The notes: generated by a model from the sequence alone, not told the origin. Counted from the first letter of the stretch, positions 51,450 to 62,437 are shown. The stretch: 64,000 nt of DNA from Geothrix oryzae (GCF_030295385.1 NZ_AP027079.1:3162001-3226000); one strand, 5' to 3'. Made by a program: numbers and translations.

Positions 51450-52514
51450 CTACTCGACCCGCCCCTTCCACCCCTCCAGCACCCGGAACCGGCTGCCCAT
51501 CATGTCGGGAAGGGTGAGCTGGAGGAGGTTCTCGGTGCGCTTCATGCGCTCGGGGGCGGGCAGCGTCATCCATTCGGCGCCCCACCGTTCGAGGGGGGCA
51601 TGGGTGCGGATCCACTTGCTCAGCTCCATGTGTGAGAGCTGCGTCATCCCTTCCTGTTCGAGCAGGGTGGCGAGCCGCGTGAAGTCGACATCGGCGGTCA
51701 GGTCGGCCTCACCCAGGTCCTCGTGCCACTTGCCATCCACGCTGTGGGCCTTGTAGCGGCGCAGGTCGGCCCCCTTGGCCAGCAGGCGGTCCGCGGCTTC
51801 GCCGTAGTCCACGGTCAGGAAGAGGCCCGCCTCCAGGGGCGATGCCAACGCATGCACCAGGCCGGGCAGGGCCTCACACCAGATGCTGCCGTCGCGGGGC
51901 TCCAGGCCGTCGGTCCGTGCCGCGAACCAGGCCCCGGCCTCGCCGGGATCCGCCGCCTGCCACTCGGGACCTGCCGGCGTCAGCACCTCGCGCGTCCACC
52001 GCTCGCCATCCCAGCGCCAGGGCTGGGCGGGCAGGGCATCGAAGAGCTCGTTGCTGAAGATGGCGCCGGTGAAGGATTCCAGGGGCTCAGCTTCGGCGGC
52101 GAATCGCGCGCGGTTCGCCGCCAGGAACGGCGCCAGGGCTTCTTCCGCCGCCCGGCGGGCGGCGGGGTTGTCGTCGCGGTGCACATAGATCAGCGCTTCG
52201 GCGAAGGGACCCGAGACGGCGTTCAGCACATCGCGGCCCAGCCAGCCGCGGCCCGCGCCGGGTTCGAGCGCGGTGAAGCGCGCGGGCCGGCCCAGGCGCT
52301 CCCAGGCGGCCTCCAGCCGCAGGGCCAGGGTCTGCCCCAGCAGGGGCCCCAGGTCCAGGGCCGTGTAGTAGTCCTTGCCGTCGAAGCCCCAGGGGCCCTC
52401 CTGGCGCCGGTAGTAGCCGTGTTCCGGGTGGTAGAGGCCCAGGGCCATCACCTCGGCGGCGGGGACCGGGCCCTCGAAAAGTCGGGACTGCAGCAGCTCG
52501 TTCAGCGGATTCAC
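51450..52514 (-). CDS. MidA-family SAM-dependent methyltransferase
   Basis: A 354-residue protein of the MidA/NDUFAF7 family. Members methylate an arginine in a complex I subunit in mitochondria; bacterial roles are less clear. Family marks are ALGLYHPEHGYYRR, the SAM loop ALEPGAGRGWLGRDVL, SNELFDALPAQPW and TVDYGE. Starting at GTG 52514, it overlaps the stop of the RND exporter (GTGA) with GGAG ahead. It is the last gene of the long heat-shock-side string on the minus strand. Confidence 0.85.
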   Translation of the reverse strand: MNPLNELLQSRLFEGPVPAAEVMALGLYHPEHGYYRRQEGPWGFDGKDYYTALDLGPLLGQTLALRLEAAWERLGRPARFTALEPGAGRGWLGRDVLNAVSGPFAEALIYVHRDDNPAARRAAEEALAPFLAANRARFAAEAEPLESFTGAIFSNELFDALPAQPWRWDGERWTREVLTPAGPEWQAADPGEAGAWFAARTDGLEPRDGSIWCEALPGLVHALASPLEAGLFLTVDYGEAADRLLAKGADLRRYKAHSVDGKWHEDLGEADLTADVDFTRLATLLEQEGMTQLSHMELSKWIRTHAPLERWGAEWMTLPAPERMKRTENLLQLTLPDMMGSRFRVLEGWKGRVE

Positions 52515-55078
52515 TTCTTCTCCGGAGGCTTCGTTTCCAGGGGCCACTTCTCCAGCAGCACGGGCAGCAGCCACTGGGTGAGGAGCAGGGCCAGGGCCAC
52601 GCCGCCCAGGCAGGCGAGACCGAGGCCCCGCAGGCCGCGGTAGCCGCTGAACACCATGCCGCCGAACCCGGCGAGGGTGGTGCCCGCGCAGACGGCGTTC
52701 ACGCGGGCCACGCGCTGGGGGGCGTCGGCCTCGCCCCGGGCGCGGTGCAGCAGGTTGAAGGCGGTGTCCACGCTGACGCCCAGCGCGATGGGAATGGCCA
52801 TGAGGGACAGGAAGGTCAGCGGCTCGCCGCCCCAGCCGAGGGCCCCCAGGGCCCCGGCCTGGCTGGCCAGCAGGGGCACCAGGGCGAGGCAGGCGAAGCG
52901 GAGGCTGCGCCCGAACCAGGCGATGACGGCGAAGATGCCCGCCAAGGCCAGCAGCACGGCCTCCCGCACCGCGTCCCGGGCGATGCCCTTCACCACGCGG
53001 AAGAGGGGCTGGGTGCCCACGAACCGCCCCCCGGCCGCTTCCACCACCGGCGTCAGGCGGGTGAGGGAAGCCTCATCCAGGCGGATCGGCACCGTGAGGG
53101 CGGGGGCCAGCGGCGCGGGCTTCCCGCGTCGGCGCAGACTCTCCCACAGATTCCAGCGATGGCTCCCCTCAAGGGGCTGGGCCGCCCTCGGCAGCAGGGA
53201 CTGGAGGGCCCGCACAGGTTGGCCCGGGTCCGCGGCGGCAGCCGCCAGGGCGGAAAGGGGGCCCTCCAGGCCCGCGGGATCCAGCCCCGCCTTGGCCGCA
53301 GCCTCCATGACCTGGTGGCGCCAGGTTTCGGAGCCCAGGACATGGCGCAACTCCGGATCGAGCGTCTTCCAGTCCGGCACCGGCAGACCCGCCTCCCGCA
53401 GGATCGGGCTCAGCTTGTTCCACCGGGCTGGCAGGCGGTCGGGATCATCGAGGGGGATCTGGATGGCCAGGGGCTGGAGGCTGGCGCCGAGGTTCTTGGT
53501 CAGGCGCTCCTGGAGCGTGAGGGCGGGGTTGCCCTGGGCCCGGAAGCGGCGCAGGTCCTCCTCCCAGCGGGTGCGGGGGGCGCCCGCCAGGGCCAGCACC
53601 AGCAGGACCAGGGCAGCCCAGGGGGCCCAGGCCCGGCGGTGTGGCAGGGGCGCCGGCGGACCCGGGGCGAAGGTCCCCCGGCCATGATCCAGGGCCATCA
53701 GCAGGGGCGGCAGCACCAGGAAGGTGGCGGCGAGACAGGCCAGCAGGCCCAGGCCCGTGGTGAGGCCCAGGTCGCGGATGCCGGGGAAGGGGGCGAAGGC
53801 CAGGGCCAGGAAGGCCAGGGCCGTGGCCAAGGCGCCCGCCACCACGCCGGGGCCCGTGCCGAGCAGGGCCGCGCGCAGGGCCCGAGGTTTCGGGCGGCCG
53901 GCCCGGCGCTCTTCGCGATAGCGGCTGAAGAGCAGGATGCCCACATCATCGCCCACGCCCAGCAGCACGGCGCCGAAGCCCGCGGCCATGAGGTTCACGC
54001 GGCCCAGCATCCAGCCCGTGAGGCCCAGGGCCCAGAACATGCCGACCAGGAGGGGCACCATCACGAAGCCGTAGCCCGCCAGGGTGCGGAAGCCCAGCCA
54101 ATAGACCAGGCCGATGAGGATGAAGCTGAGGGCCAGGCTGAGCAGCACCTCGCCCGTGAGCCGGTGGGATTCCCAGGCGGTGATGGCATGCGCCCCCGTG
54201 GCCTGGAGGGGGAAGGCCCGGTCCGCCTGCGGCCCCAGGGCCGCTTCGACCTCCCGGAGGCTGGCGGTGGCGGGCAGGGGGCCTGCGCCGCCGCGCCCCA
54301 GCCAGACCAGCGCGCGGGTGGTGGCCTTCACCTCCGAGGCGGGGAAGCTGGCCACCAGGGGCAGCATCACGAAGCGGCCGTCCTTGGTCTCGAGGTAGCC
54401 GGTGCGCATGCGCAGGGTGAACGCGCGGCCCAGCTCCCGGGCCTTGGCCATGCCCTCGCCGTTCTGGGGCGCGAGGTCCCTCAGGCCGAGGGGATCCAGC
54501 CGCGCCAGCGCCGCGGGCAGCGGCTCCGGGGAGGCCAGGGCCCTGGCCGTGGCCTCCAGGCGGCGCCTCAGCCCATCGGGATCATTCAGGGGGGCGAGGC
54601 GATCCCCCAGCCAGGCCGGAGCCAGCGTGTAGAGCGTTTCCGTGGTGAGGCGGCTGACGGCGGCGTCCCCTTCCGCGATGGCGCCCACGGCCAGCAGGGC
54701 GGGCCAGGGACTCAGGCCGCCCGGGCCCGGCACCGGGACGGGATCCGACAGGCGTCCTTCGGCCACCAGGCCGTTCAGGGGCAGGTTGCCTTCCTGAAGC
54801 AGGCGGTCCACCAGGCCCTCGGCCCAGGCGCGGCGGGCCTCCAGATCGGCCTCGCCACCCTCGGCCACGAGCCAGAGCAGCTCCTGCTGGCCCACGCCCG
54901 CCTCCAGGTTGGCCCGCACGGCCGGATGTTCCGTGGGCAGGAGGCTCATGAGATCCAGGGCCCGCTCCACGCGGAGGGTGCCCAACCCCAGCAGCAGGGT
55001 CAGGCCGGCCGTGAGGAGCCAGAGGCCCGGCGACCGGGAGAGGTGCAGACGAAGCAGGCGGCGCAGCAGCGAGTCCAT
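52511..55078 (-). CDS. RND/MMPL-type exporter
   Basis: An 855-residue membrane protein with about 12 helices in two halves, each preceded by a large periplasmic loop. The transport helices contain G-V-G-D-D-V-G-I-L-L-F-S-R-Y-R in the first half and LGVSVDTAFNLLHR in the second, which match the MMPL/HpnN-type RND exporters of lipids or hopanoids. Its substrate is unknown. It starts three bases after the AAA+ ATPase gene and is coupled to the MidA gene at its end. Confidence 0.85.
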   Translation of the reverse strand: MDSLLRRLLRLHLSRSPGLWLLTAGLTLLLGLGTLRVERALDLMSLLPTEHPAVRANLEAGVGQQELLWLVAEGGEADLEARRAWAEGLVDRLLQEGNLPLNGLVAEGRLSDPVPVPGPGGLSPWPALLAVGAIAEGDAAVSRLTTETLYTLAPAWLGDRLAPLNDPDGLRRRLEATARALASPEPLPAALARLDPLGLRDLAPQNGEGMAKARELGRAFTLRMRTGYLETKDGRFVMLPLVASFPASEVKATTRALVWLGRGGAGPLPATASLREVEAALGPQADRAFPLQATGAHAITAWESHRLTGEVLLSLALSFILIGLVYWLGFRTLAGYGFVMVPLLVGMFWALGLTGWMLGRVNLMAAGFGAVLLGVGDDVGILLFSRYREERRAGRPKPRALRAALLGTGPGVVAGALATALAFLALAFAPFPGIRDLGLTTGLGLLACLAATFLVLPPLLMALDHGRGTFAPGPPAPLPHRRAWAPWAALVLLVLALAGAPRTRWEEDLRRFRAQGNPALTLQERLTKNLGASLQPLAIQIPLDDPDRLPARWNKLSPILREAGLPVPDWKTLDPELRHVLGSETWRHQVMEAAAKAGLDPAGLEGPLSALAAAAADPGQPVRALQSLLPRAAQPLEGSHRWNLWESLRRRGKPAPLAPALTVPIRLDEASLTRLTPVVEAAGGRFVGTQPLFRVVKGIARDAVREAVLLALAGIFAVIAWFGRSLRFACLALVPLLASQAGALGALGWGGEPLTFLSLMAIPIALGVSVDTAFNLLHRARGEADAPQRVARVNAVCAGTTLAGFGGMVFSGYRGLRGLGLACLGGVALALLLTQWLLPVLLEKWPLETKPPEKK

Positions 55079-55081
55079 CGC

Positions 55082-55969
55082 CTAACGACGCTCCATGCGG
55101 TCGATCCAGAACCGGAGGGCGGGCACCATCTCCACGCGCTCGGCGCCGCGGAGGCGCTCCAGGAGGCTGCCGTCCTCGAGGCGGGCCAGTGGATGGTTCT
55201 CCCGGCGATCCAGGGCCTCCGGAGGTCCGGCGGCGGTGAGGATGGTGGGCAGCTCTTCGCTGTAGCGATGGTCGAGGAGCTGCGCCAGGGCCTGGGCGAC
55301 GCGGATGTCGGTGTCCATGCGATCCCAGTCGTCCAGCACGAGCAGGGGCTGGTCCTGAAGCGGCTCGATGAGGTCGCGCACGCTCTGGAAGGCCTGGTTC
55401 TGATAGCTGCGGATGTCGTGGTAGACATCCTTGATGGACTGGCTCAGGGTCCGCAGGGAGACGAAGCGGCCCCCCTTGCCCAGGCGCTCGGTCCAGGCCC
55501 GCAGCGCCGCGGCGGCCAGGGTGCTGCGCCCGCTCTGGGCGGGGCCGTGGATCCACCAGAGCTCCCAGCCGTGGCGGAACTTGTGCTTCCCGCTCAGCGC
55601 CCACTGGGCGAGGGCCTCGGCGCCGGCGGGACGGATGCCGTGCTCCGGTCGCCGCTTGAGGGCTTGCAGCAGCTTGACGAGGTCCTCTCGCCCTTCCAGC
55701 TCGCCCACCTCCTCCGCGGGCCGGGCCAGCAGCTCCTCCAGGTCGCCGACGCGATCGAGCAGGGGGCGGACATGGCTGGCCTGGGCGTTGTTCCACCACT
55801 TCCAGAAGCGGGTGAACTCCGCCTCGCGGTAGCGGGCGGGCAGGCCCAGCGTCTCGACATCCGGCGCCAGGTCCACCGTGCAGCCGCACAGGACCACCGG
55901 CTTCTGCGGATCCGGATCGAAGATGAGGCCTTTCCCCTGGCAGCGGGGGCAGTCGGGACGGCCTTTCAT
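55082..55969 (-). CDS. DnaC/IstB-like AAA+ ATPase with degenerate Walker A
   Basis: A 295-residue protein. An amino-terminal zinc finger (CPRCQGKG ... CGC) resembles the DnaJ or DnaC-type start. The AAA+ core spans about 130-290, with Walker B LLVLDDWDRMD near residue 215. Walker A reads GPAQSGRST, with Arg replacing the catalytic Lys, so nucleotide hydrolysis may be lost or altered. Members of this group load helicases or help transposases. Its start overlaps the sigma factor stop (ATGA), so both are translated together. Its role is unknown. Confidence 0.7.
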   Translation of the reverse strand: MKGRPDCPRCQGKGLIFDPDPQKPVVLCGCTVDLAPDVETLGLPARYREAEFTRFWKWWNNAQASHVRPLLDRVGDLEELLARPAEEVGELEGREDLVKLLQALKRRPEHGIRPAGAEALAQWALSGKHKFRHGWELWWIHGPAQSGRSTLAAAALRAWTERLGKGGRFVSLRTLSQSIKDVYHDIRSYQNQAFQSVRDLIEPLQDQPLLVLDDWDRMDTDIRVAQALAQLLDHRYSEELPTILTAAGPPEALDRRENHPLARLEDGSLLERLRGAERVEMVPALRFWIDRMERR

Positions 55970-56832
55970 GGCTCGTCCCCACCCCAGAGGAAGCCGCCCA
56001 GGATTTCGCGGCGGCGCTCGCGGATGCGCGAGAAGGCGCGCTCCTCCAGCTGGCGCACGCGCTCGCGGGAGATGGGCGGGTCGAACTGCTTGCCGATCTG
56101 CTCGAGGGTCAGGGGATCATGACCGCCCAGGCCGAAGTGCAGGGCGATGATCTTCCGTTCCTTCTCGCTCAGCGTCGCCAGGCTCGCTTCGATCTGCTCG
56201 AGGAAGGCCTCCTGGTCGAGCGTGTGCATGGCGGAGGGCTCCACCTCCTGCTCCAGGCTGTCGCCCACCGTGAGGTCGGAATCCCCCAGGCCCTGCTCGG
56301 TCGATACGGTGGAGGTGGTCTGCTGCAGCACCTGCAGGCGCTGGACCTCGTCCACGCTGAGGTTCGCGGCTTCGGCGATCTCCTTGATCATCGGCGTGCG
56401 GCCCAGGGACTGGCTGAGCTTCTGGGTCACCCGGTTGAGCTGCACCAGGTGGCCCGCCACCTTCTGCGGCAGGCGGATCTTGTTCCCATGCTCGGCCAGG
56501 GCGTGGAAGATGGCCTGCCGCACCCACCAGGAGGCGTAGGTGAGGAACTTGTTCAGCCGCTCGGGATCATAGCGCTTGGCGGCTTCGATCAGGCCCAGGT
56601 TGCCCTCGCTGATGAGGTCCAGCAGATCGAGGCCCATGCCCTCGAACTTGCGCGCCTCCTTCACCACGAAGCGCAGGTTGCCCTCCACCAGCTTGCGCAG
56701 GCCCTCCGGATTGCGGTCGTTCTGCCATAGGCGCCCGTTGATGCGCTCCTCCTCCGCCGTCAGCAAGGGCAGGTGGCGGATGGAGTCGAAGTACTTGTCG
56801 AGCGAACGCTCTTCGAGATGCCGGAGGGGCAC
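55966..56832 (-). CDS. Sigma-70 family RNA polymerase sigma factor, group 2 type
   Basis: A 288-residue sigma factor with regions 1.2 to 4.2. The core SEGNLGLIEAAKRYDPERLN and FLTYASWWVRQAI is region 2, LGRTPMIKEIAEAANLS is region 3, and region 4 ends with ISRERVRQLEERAFSRIRE. It is short at the amino end (no 1.1), like RpoS or other group 2 factors. Placed 62 bases after hspR and before an AAA+ ATPase, it may be controlled with the heat-shock genes, but it lacks the RpoH box, so it is not a classic heat-shock sigma. Confidence 0.88.
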   Translation of the reverse strand: MPLRHLEERSLDKYFDSIRHLPLLTAEEERINGRLWQNDRNPEGLRKLVEGNLRFVVKEARKFEGMGLDLLDLISEGNLGLIEAAKRYDPERLNKFLTYASWWVRQAIFHALAEHGNKIRLPQKVAGHLVQLNRVTQKLSQSLGRTPMIKEIAEAANLSVDEVQRLQVLQQTTSTVSTEQGLGDSDLTVGDSLEQEVEPSAMHTLDQEAFLEQIEASLATLSEKERKIIALHFGLGGHDPLTLEQIGKQFDPPISRERVRQLEERAFSRIRERRREILGGFLWGGDEP

Positions 56833-56894
56833 GGTTCACCTTGGAGGAAGGATCAGCATAGCAAGCGATCCCGGCTCCCAGCGAAGCCTCGCAT

Positions 56895-57275
56895 TCAGCT
56901 GCGCTTGCGCAGCCCGTGGGAAGGCAGCTTCACCAGGCCCGTGGCCGAGGTTCCCGGCTTGGGGATGTCTTTCAGGCCCGCGGCTTCCAGGGCCTGCACC
57001 AGGCGATCCACATCCTCCTGCATGCGGTTCAGCCGGTCCCGCAGGCCCAGCACCACCTCCACGCCCGCCAGGTTCACGCCCAGGTCGCGGGTGAGGTTGA
57101 GGATGAACTCGAGGCGTTCCAGATCCTCGTCGCTGTAGAGGCGGGTCTTGCCCTCGGTGCGGCTGGGCGTCAGCAGGCCCTCCCGTTCGTAGAGCCTCAG
57201 GGTCTGGGGGTGCACGCTGTAGCGCATCGACACCACGCCGATCATGTAGGCGCCCATGCGGGGATCTTTAGCCAT
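56895..57275 (-). CDS. hspR: HspR-type MerR-family repressor
   Basis: A 126-residue MerR-family regulator. The DNA-binding start [20 protein letters not shown], with LYEREGLL, is typical of HspR, as is the coiled-coil tail. HspR represses dnaK operons until DnaK is titrated by unfolded protein. Its start overlaps the dnaJ stop by eight bases, so dnaK, dnaJ and hspR form the usual autoregulated unit. I chose ATG 57275; an ATG at 57308 lies further inside dnaJ. Confidence 0.9.
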   Translation of the reverse strand: MAKDPRMGAYMIGVVSMRYSVHPQTLRLYEREGLLTPSRTEGKTRLYSDEDLERLEFILNLTRDLGVNLAGVEVVLGLRDRLNRMQEDVDRLVQALEAAGLKDIPKPGTSATGLVKLPSHGLRKRS

Positions 57276-58335
57276 GATTCGCACTCCGCTGCTCGCGCAC
57301 TTCGGCATCGTTCAGGTCGGCCAGCTCCCGCAGCAGTTCCTTGCTGCGCTCGTCCTGGACCTTGGGGGTCACCACGGCCACCTCGGCGATGAGGTCGCCC
57401 CGCTGGTTGGCCCGCGGGATGGGCATGCCCTGGCCCTTGAGGCGGAGCCTGGCGCCGGTCTGGGTGCCGGGCGGCACCTTGATGGTGGCCTGTCCTTCTG
57501 GCGTGGGCACCTCCACCTTGGCCCCCAGGGCCGCCTCCGAGAAGCTGATGGGCAGGCGCACATACAGGTTCGGGCCCCGGCGCTCGAACCGGGCATCCGG
57601 CTCCATGCTGATCTGCAGGAAGAGGTCGCCGGGGCCGCCGCCGCGCCGGCCGGCCTCGCCCTTCCCCGCCACCCGCAGCCGGGCGCCGTCCTCCACGCCC
57701 GCGGGAATGGCGATGGTGACAGTCTCCTGGCGGGCGTGGCGCCCCGCGCCGCCGCAGTCGGGACAGGCGGGAGCCCGCATGCCGCGGCCCTGGCAGTCCG
57801 GGCAGGTGCGGCCGAAGGACAGGAACCCCGAGCCGCCGCCCAGCTTGCCCTTGCCGTGACAGGTGCGGCAGGGCTCCTGCTTCTTGTGGGCTTCGCCCGT
57901 GCCGTGGCAGGTCAGGCAGGGTTCCGAACGGTTGACGCGCAGGCTGAGACGGGTGCCCTCGAAGGCCTCCCGGAAGCCCAGCCGCACCGCGTGGATGAGA
58001 TCCTCGCCCCGCTCGGGGCCGTGGCGCACGGGGCGGCCCCCGAAGCCCGCGAAGACATCCTCGAAGGAGAAGCCCCCGCCCTGCGGGAAGCCCGGCGGGA
58101 CCTGCGCCCCGGGGCCGTTGGGATCGCCGTGGAGGTCGTAGTTCCTCCGCTTCTCGGGGTCCGACAGCACATCGTTGGCTTCCGAGAGCTTCTTGAACTC
58201 GGCCTCGGCCTTGGCGTCGCCTGGGTTCAGATCCGGATGGTGCTTCCGCGCCAGCTTCCGGTAGGCCTTCTTGATCTCCTCTTCCGAGGCTGATTTCGGC
58301 ACGCCCAGGATCTTGTAGTAGTCGGGGTGGGACAT
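57268..58335 (-). CDS. dnaJ: Chaperone DnaJ
   Basis: A 355-residue type I J protein. The J domain (about 1-68) has HPD in [10 protein letters not shown], then a Gly/Phe-rich linker, and four zinc-binding C-x-x-C-x-G-x-G motifs ([32 protein letters not shown]). The two substrate-binding domains end the protein. It activates the DnaK ATPase. A strong hairpin lies between dnaK and this gene, so part of the transcripts may stop before it. Confidence 0.95.
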   Translation of the reverse strand: MSHPDYYKILGVPKSASEEEIKKAYRKLARKHHPDLNPGDAKAEAEFKKLSEANDVLSDPEKRRNYDLHGDPNGPGAQVPPGFPQGGGFSFEDVFAGFGGRPVRHGPERGEDLIHAVRLGFREAFEGTRLSLRVNRSEPCLTCHGTGEAHKKQEPCRTCHGKGKLGGGSGFLSFGRTCPDCQGRGMRAPACPDCGGAGRHARQETVTIAIPAGVEDGARLRVAGKGEAGRRGGGPGDLFLQISMEPDARFERRGPNLYVRLPISFSEAALGAKVEVPTPEGQATIKVPPGTQTGARLRLKGQGMPIPRANQRGDLIAEVAVVTPKVQDERSKELLRELADLNDAEVREQRSANHG

Positions 58336-58373
58336 GAGTTTAGTCTAGAGCACTCAGATTTGTTCCGTGCGCA

Positions 58374-58403
58374 AAAAAGGGGAGCCCTCGGGCTCCCCTT
58401 TTT
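58374..58403 (-). terminator. Intercistronic terminator between dnaK and dnaJ
   Basis: AAAAAGGGGAGCCC (58374-58387) pairs perfectly with GGGCTCCCCTTTTT (58390-58403) over 14 bp with a two-base loop. It would partly end the dnaK message before dnaJ and so make DnaK more abundant than DnaJ. Confidence 0.85.
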
Positions 58404-58413
58404 CGGGTGGGAC

Positions 58414-60312
<1,899 letters not shown>

Positions 60313-60361
60313 GTCGTTCCTCCTGGGGCGAGGCCGGGTGGAACCCGCCCTCGACCTCTTG

Positions 60362-60389
60362 AGGATAGGGGATATGGGGCCCGTGTCAA
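60362..60389 (-). promoter_or_regulatory. Sigma-70 promoter of dnaK
   Basis: On the minus strand TTGACA (60389-60384) and TATCCT (60367-60362) are separated by 16 bases, about 50 bases before the dnaK start. The -10 box is overlapped by CCTCAAG, which resembles one half of the HspR operator. The full CTTGAGT-N7-ACTCAAG palindrome is not present. Confidence 0.65.
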
Positions 60390-60426
60390 TATGATCTTCT
60401 AAAAATTACTCATATTTTCTTCTCGC

Positions 60427-60442
60427 TTGATGTAGACATCAA
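60427..60442. promoter_or_regulatory. Perfect 16-bp palindrome between dnaK and yacG
   Basis: TTGATGTAGACATCAA (7-bp arms, AG centre) lies between the divergent dnaK and yacG-like genes, about 37 bases upstream of the dnaK -35 box. Its symmetry suggests a dimeric regulator site. The spacing does not fit the HspR operator, so its binding protein is unknown. Confidence 0.5.
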
Positions 60443-60449
60443 CCGGGCT

Positions 60450-60650
60450 ATGCTGACCTCCATGACCCTTCGACCCTGCCCCATCTGCCGCACCCCCACC
60501 GCCTGGGAGGGGAACGCCTTCAAGCCCTTCTGCTCGGAGCGCTGCCGCCTCCGGGACCTCGGGGCCTGGTCCACCGAGAGCTACCGCATCCCCGAGAAAC
60601 CCCAGGAGGAGCACGGCGAGGGGTGGAGCGAGGCGATCCCCGAGGAGTGA
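60450..60650 (+). CDS. yacG: DNA gyrase inhibitor/zinc-binding protein YacG
   Basis: A 66-residue zinc protein with RPCPICRTPTAWEGN and FCSERCRLRDLGAWSTE, giving the four zinc cysteines (CPIC, C-x-x-x-C), and an acidic tail ending WSEAIPEE. YacG binds GyrB and blocks DNA binding. The start may be ATG 60450 or ATG 60462 (MTLRPCPIC); the second gives the more typical length. Confidence 0.85.
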   Translation: MLTSMTLRPCPICRTPTAWEGNAFKPFCSERCRLRDLGAWSTESYRIPEKPQEEHGEGWSEAIPEE

Positions 60651-60678
60651 CCCGCCGGAGACCCGCGCCCGGTCGGGC

Positions 60679-61629
60679 CTACTTGGCCTGGTGGACCTTC
60701 TTCACCATGTACCGGGGCCGGTCGCGCACTTCCTGGTAGATGCGGCCGATGTACTCGCCCAGCAGGCCGAAGGCCACGAACTGGCAGCCCACGAAGAAGA
60801 AGAGGATGGCGAACAGGGTGAACACGCCCTGGGCCGTGCCCTCGGGGTGCAGGAAGCGGTAGGCCACCAGGCCCAGGAAGAGCAGGAAGCCGAAGCCCGC
60901 CGTCAGCACCCCGAACACGCTGAGGGCCTGGAGGGGGAGCAGGCTGAAGCTGGTGAGCAGGTCGAACTGGAGGTTGATGAGCTTCCAGAGGCCGTACTTG
61001 CTCTCCCCGGCGGCCCGCTCGGCATGGGCCACGGGCACCTCGGTGATGCGCTTGGCGAAGCTGTTGGCCAGCGCCGGGATGAAGCTCGACCGCTCCTTGC
61101 AGAGCAGCATGGCGTCCACCACATCGCGGCTGTAGGCCCGCAGCATGCAGCCGTAGTCGTGGAGCTTCACCCCCGTGGTCCGGCGGGTGACGGCGTTGAC
61201 GATCTTGCTGGGCATGGTGCGGAAGAAGCTGTCGTTGGCCTGGCGGCCCTGGCGCCAGCCGCCCACCACATCGAAGCCCTCCTCCACCTTCGCCACGAGC
61301 TTGGGGATCTCCTCGGGGGGGTTCTGGAGGTCCGCGTCCAGCGTGACGATGATCTGGCCCTTCGCCTCGGCGAAGGCTCCGAAGATGGCGCTGTGCTGGC
61401 CGTAGTTCCGGTTGAACTCCACCACCTTCACCCGGGGCTCGGCCTTGGCGATGTCGATCAGCATGGCCAGGCTGCGATCCCGGCTGCCGTCGTCCGTGAG
61501 GATGATCTCCCAGGGCTTCGCGGGGTCCGCAAAGTGCTCCGTCATCACCCGGGAGAGGCGCTCCCACAGGGCTGGGATGTTCTCCTCCTCGTTGTAGATG
61601 GGGATGATGATGCTGAGATACGGGTCCAT
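60679..61629 (-). CDS. Polyprenyl-phosphate glycosyltransferase, family 2 (ArnC/DPM-like)
   Basis: A 316-residue membrane-anchored glycosyltransferase. The amino domain has LSIIIPIYNEEENIPALWER, DDGSRDRS, and the metal motif DADLQNPPEE, and ends in a carboxyl pair of helices (about 235-260 and 270-300). Such enzymes move a sugar from a nucleotide to a polyprenyl phosphate. ArnC moves L-Ara4FN; GtrB and DPM1 use other sugars, so the sugar is unsettled. It ends 29 bases from the yacG-like gene (convergent). Confidence 0.85.
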   Translation of the reverse strand: MDPYLSIIIPIYNEEENIPALWERLSRVMTEHFADPAKPWEIILTDDGSRDRSLAMLIDIAKAEPRVKVVEFNRNYGQHSAIFGAFAEAKGQIIVTLDADLQNPPEEIPKLVAKVEEGFDVVGGWRQGRQANDSFFRTMPSKIVNAVTRRTTGVKLHDYGCMLRAYSRDVVDAMLLCKERSSFIPALANSFAKRITEVPVAHAERAAGESKYGLWKLINLQFDLLTSFSLLPLQALSVFGVLTAGFGFLLFLGLVAYRFLHPEGTAQGVFTLFAILFFFVGCQFVAFGLLGEYIGRIYQEVRDRPRYMVKKVHQAK

Positions 61630-61674
61630 GAGCGCTCCGAGGCCCTATTCTAGGAGCCTGACCTGGAGTTTCCC

Positions 61675-62394
61675 ATGCCCGAGCCCAAGATCCTGCTGGT
61701 GGAAGACGAGCTCAGCCTCGCCGAGGGCATCAAGCTCAACCTGGAGCTGGAGGGCCTGGCCTGCACCTGGATCCCCCGAGGCGATCAGGCCCTGAAGCAG
61801 ATCCTGGCCGAAACCTTCGACCTGGTGATCCTCGATGTGATGCTGCCTGGCATGGACGGCTTCACCATCTGCGAAAAGGTCCGCGAGGCCAAGAACTTCA
61901 CGCCCATCCTCTTCCTCACCGCCAAGAACACGGACGACGACCGCGTCCACGGCTTCGAAACCGGGGCCGACGACTACCTGGGCAAGCCCTTCCAGGTGCG
62001 CGAGCTGCTGCTGCGCGTGCGGGCCATCCTGCGCCGCGAGTCCTGGTACAAGAGCCGGGAGATCAGCAGCCGCCAGGTCTTCGGAAGCCACTGGGTGGAC
62101 TTCGACAACTTCTGCGGCGAAGGGCCCCAGGGCCCCTTCCAGCTGGGCGTGAAGGAAAGCATGATCCTCAAGCTGCTCATGGAGCGGCCGGGCCAGGTGG
62201 TGAGCCGCACGGACATCCTGGACAAGGTGTGGGGCGAGGATGCCTACCCCACCAGCCGCACCGTGGACAACTTCATCGTCCGCATCCGCCGCGTCATGGA
62301 GCAGGATCCCCACCATCCCCGCTGGGTCCACACCATCCGCAGCGTGGGCTACCAGTTCGATCCGGAAGGGAAGCAGCGCAAGGGCGAGGAATGA
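61675..62394 (+). CDS. OmpR-family response regulator
   Basis: A 239-residue two-component regulator. The receiver has the acidic pair in LLVEDELSLAEG, the phosphoacceptor in LVILDVMLPGMDGF near residue 56 and the conserved Lys in DYLGKPF near 105. The winged-helix effector spans about 135-235 (SRTDILDKVWGED, TVDNFIVRIRRVM). No kinase is adjacent. The following perfect terminator begins in its stop codon. Confidence 0.93.
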   Translation: MPEPKILLVEDELSLAEGIKLNLELEGLACTWIPRGDQALKQILAETFDLVILDVMLPGMDGFTICEKVREAKNFTPILFLTAKNTDDDRVHGFETGADDYLGKPFQVRELLLRVRAILRRESWYKSREISSRQVFGSHWVDFDNFCGEGPQGPFQLGVKESMILKLLMERPGQVVSRTDILDKVWGEDAYPTSRTVDNFIVRIRRVMEQDPHHPRWVHTIRSVGYQFDPEGKQRKGEE

Positions 62395-62423
62395 AAAACG
62401 GGGCGCGATCGCGCCCCGTTTTT
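62394..62423. terminator. Perfect 30-bp palindromic terminator
   Basis: AAAAACGGGGCGCGA pairs perfectly with its complement (62394-62408 with 62409-62423) and has no loop beyond the centre. It overlaps the response regulator stop codon by one base and serves the convergent gene too. Confidence 0.92.
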
Positions 62424-62437
62424 CCAGACGGGAAGCC

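Noticed and set aside
52745-56122. A 1125-codon open frame opposite the RND exporter, ATPase and sigma genes
   Set aside because: It spans three real genes on the other strand, is Gln/Gly/Ala-rich and has no recognisable motif; stop codons are simply rare at this GC content.
60357-60367. A full HspR (HAIR) operator at the dnaK promoter
   Set aside because: Only one half (CTCAAG) is present; the partner half at the expected spacing is missing.
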